A model generated the notes under the pieces. It was not told the DNA's origin. It did no database searches and saw nothing but the letters and a program-made list of their open reading frames with translations. The position numbers and the translations under genes are program-made. 64,000 nt of DNA, taken from positions 1 through 64,000 of the forward strand of contig JAHEBO010000001.1 of assembly GCA_024642215.1 (NCBI GenBank), read 5' to 3'. The stretch comes from Limnohabitans sp. Lineage in GTDB: Bacteria; Pseudomonadota; Gammaproteobacteria; Burkholderiales; Burkholderiaceae_C. Shown here piece after piece: positions 63,173 to 64,000 of the stretch (position 1 is the first letter of the stretch; the number at the start of each line of letters is the position of its first letter).

Positions 63173-63891
63173 AACCTCTTATTTCTTTGAAACAGGTGGG
63201 CCTGAAATTGGGCCATGTGCAAGCTTTGAGCCATGTCACTTTGTCCATCCATGAGGGTGAGCAAGTGGCATTGATTGGGGCCAATGGTTCTGGCAAAAGC
63301 ACCTTGCTGCGCGTTTTGAATGGACTCCATCGCGTCACTGAAGGTGCTATGCATTTGGCCCCTTGCCGCCAGGCCATGTTGTTTCAGCGGCCCCACATGT
63401 TGCGCACCAGCAGTTTGAACAATGTGGCCATTGGTTTGTGGCTTGACCGCAGTTTAGGACTGAGTTGGCAGCAAGCCAAGTTGCGTGCTTTGGATGCTTT
63501 GTCTTTGGTGGGTTTGGCTGGCGTTAAATCTCAAAACGCAGCCACCTTGTCTGGCGGGCAACAACAACGCTTGGCCTTGGCAAGAGCTTGGGCGAAAGGC
63601 CCCGAATTGTTGTTTTTAGATGAGCCTACTGCCAGCTTAGATCCGCCTGCCAAAAGAGAAATTGAAGCCTTGGTGCATCAATTGATCGAGCCTCAAGCCA
63701 CCAAGCCTGCCACCACACTTGTGTTTGCGAGTCATAACTTGGGGCAGGTGAAACGATGGGCGAGCCGCGTCATTTACATCGAACAAGGCCGCGTGATGGC
63801 TGACTTGCCGACCACAGATTTTTTCAACGCCGAGTGTTTGAAACAACACAGTTATCAGGCCTTTTTATTTCTTCAAGGAGAAACTTCATGA
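63169..63891 (+). CDS. Tungstate-type ABC transporter ATPase (TupC-like)
   Basis: 240 residues from the ATG at 63169. Walker A GANGSGKST, signature LSGGQQQR, Walker B LLFLDEP. It lacks a C-terminal Mop/TOBE domain, unlike ModC, consistent with the Tup branch. Start overlaps the permease stop and its stop overlaps the next start. Confidence 0.9.
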   Translation: MKPLISLKQVGLKLGHVQALSHVTLSIHEGEQVALIGANGSGKSTLLRVLNGLHRVTEGAMHLAPCRQAMLFQRPHMLRTSSLNNVAIGLWLDRSLGLSWQQAKLRALDALSLVGLAGVKSQNAATLSGGQQQRLALARAWAKGPELLFLDEPTASLDPPAKREIEALVHQLIEPQATKPATTLVFASHNLGQVKRWASRVIYIEQGRVMADLPTTDFFNAECLKQHSYQAFLFLQGETS

Positions 63892-64000
63892 CTTCCACTC
63901 TCAAAGTGACATCTCACACAACATGGCTGCGCGCCATCACCTTGGGACTTTCGGTTTGGGCCTTCAGTTCCCAGGGCTTGGCCCAATCCATTGTGATGTC
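63888..64000 (+). CDS. Tungstate-type ABC transporter solute-binding protein (3' end outside window)
   Basis: Starts at the ATG at 63888 (AAGGAG eight bases upstream) and is open to the window end; 37 full codons are visible. They encode a signal peptide-like N-terminus (WLRAITLGLSVWAFSSQGLAQ, cleavage near LAQ, total fewer than 40 residues seen). By position after TupB/TupC-like genes it should be the TupA-like binding protein. The cargo domain is not in the window. Confidence 0.75.
   Translation, partial: MTSTLKVTSHTTWLRAITLGLSVWAFSSQGLAQSIVM

Overview
The window looks like a chromosome segment of a betaproteobacterium of the order Burkholderiales, most like a freshwater Comamonadaceae member. 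This is an inference from the complete soxCDYZAXB order, the dioxygenase-xseB-ispA-dxs neighbourhood, the BPSS1780-family membrane protein, the DUF3149 and DUF3422 genes, and moderate GC. Coding density is very high. No stretch over 300 bases lacks a gene, and I saw no tRNA, rRNA, CRISPR array, insertion sequence or prophage.

Layout. (1) 1-5.9 kb is housekeeping: the end of a SlyD-type prolyl isomerase, a membrane protein, thrB, polA and a Nudix hydrolase. (2) 5.9-30.5 kb is a sulfur-oxidation island. It holds a TauE/SafE exporter, a Crp/Fnr regulator, three thiol or rhodanese proteins, an MBL hydrolase, the full Sox system (soxCDYZAXB), a FadL-like outer-membrane protein, a DUF302 lipoprotein, small cytochromes c, a periplasmic thioredoxin-fold protein, two tandem YeeE/YedE transporters, flavocytochrome c sulfide dehydrogenase parts, a periplasmic DsrE protein, an ArsR-type (SqrR/BigR-like) repressor, PCu(A)C, TrxC and OsmC. 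(3) 30.7-51.3 kb is a 2-aminoethylphosphonate (AEP) region. A leftward operon carries the importer and phnW, followed without a break by glutamine-synthetase-like, Fe-alcohol dehydrogenase, class I amidotransferase, aldehyde dehydrogenase and HAD genes. A rightward operon carries phnR, phnA, phnY, a Na/Pi transporter, a PhnZ-like HD oxygenase, a DMT transporter, a dimethylglycine-dehydrogenase-like enzyme and a ZIP transporter. (4) 51.3-57.4 kb has a sulfurtransferase, a DMT exporter, a Rieske oxygenase, and xseB-ispA-dxs. (5) 57.5-61 kb is a TRAP transporter of the 2-oxoacid type. (6) 61.2-64 kb is a ModE-like regulator diverging from a tungstate/molybdate-type ABC transporter that runs off the end.

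How the parts fit. Thiosulfate would be taken up or oxidised by Sox in the periplasm, and sulfide by the FccAB-like enzyme. Rhodaneses, DsrE, TrxC and OsmC would handle persulfides. In the phosphonate region AEP is imported, transaminated by PhnW, oxidised by PhnY and hydrolysed by PhnA to acetate and phosphate.

The most interesting signals are regulatory. Three CsoR/CstR-type operators (TACCC-N4-GGGTA) sit before sulfur genes. Two identical FNR-like boxes and one perfect FNR box inside a 34-base palindrome lie in the island, which also encodes a regulator with an FNR-like recognition helix. A symmetric operator overlaps the -10 of both soxC and the second yeeE gene. The other prominent signal is the gamma-glutamylation-like gene set embedded in the AEP operon.
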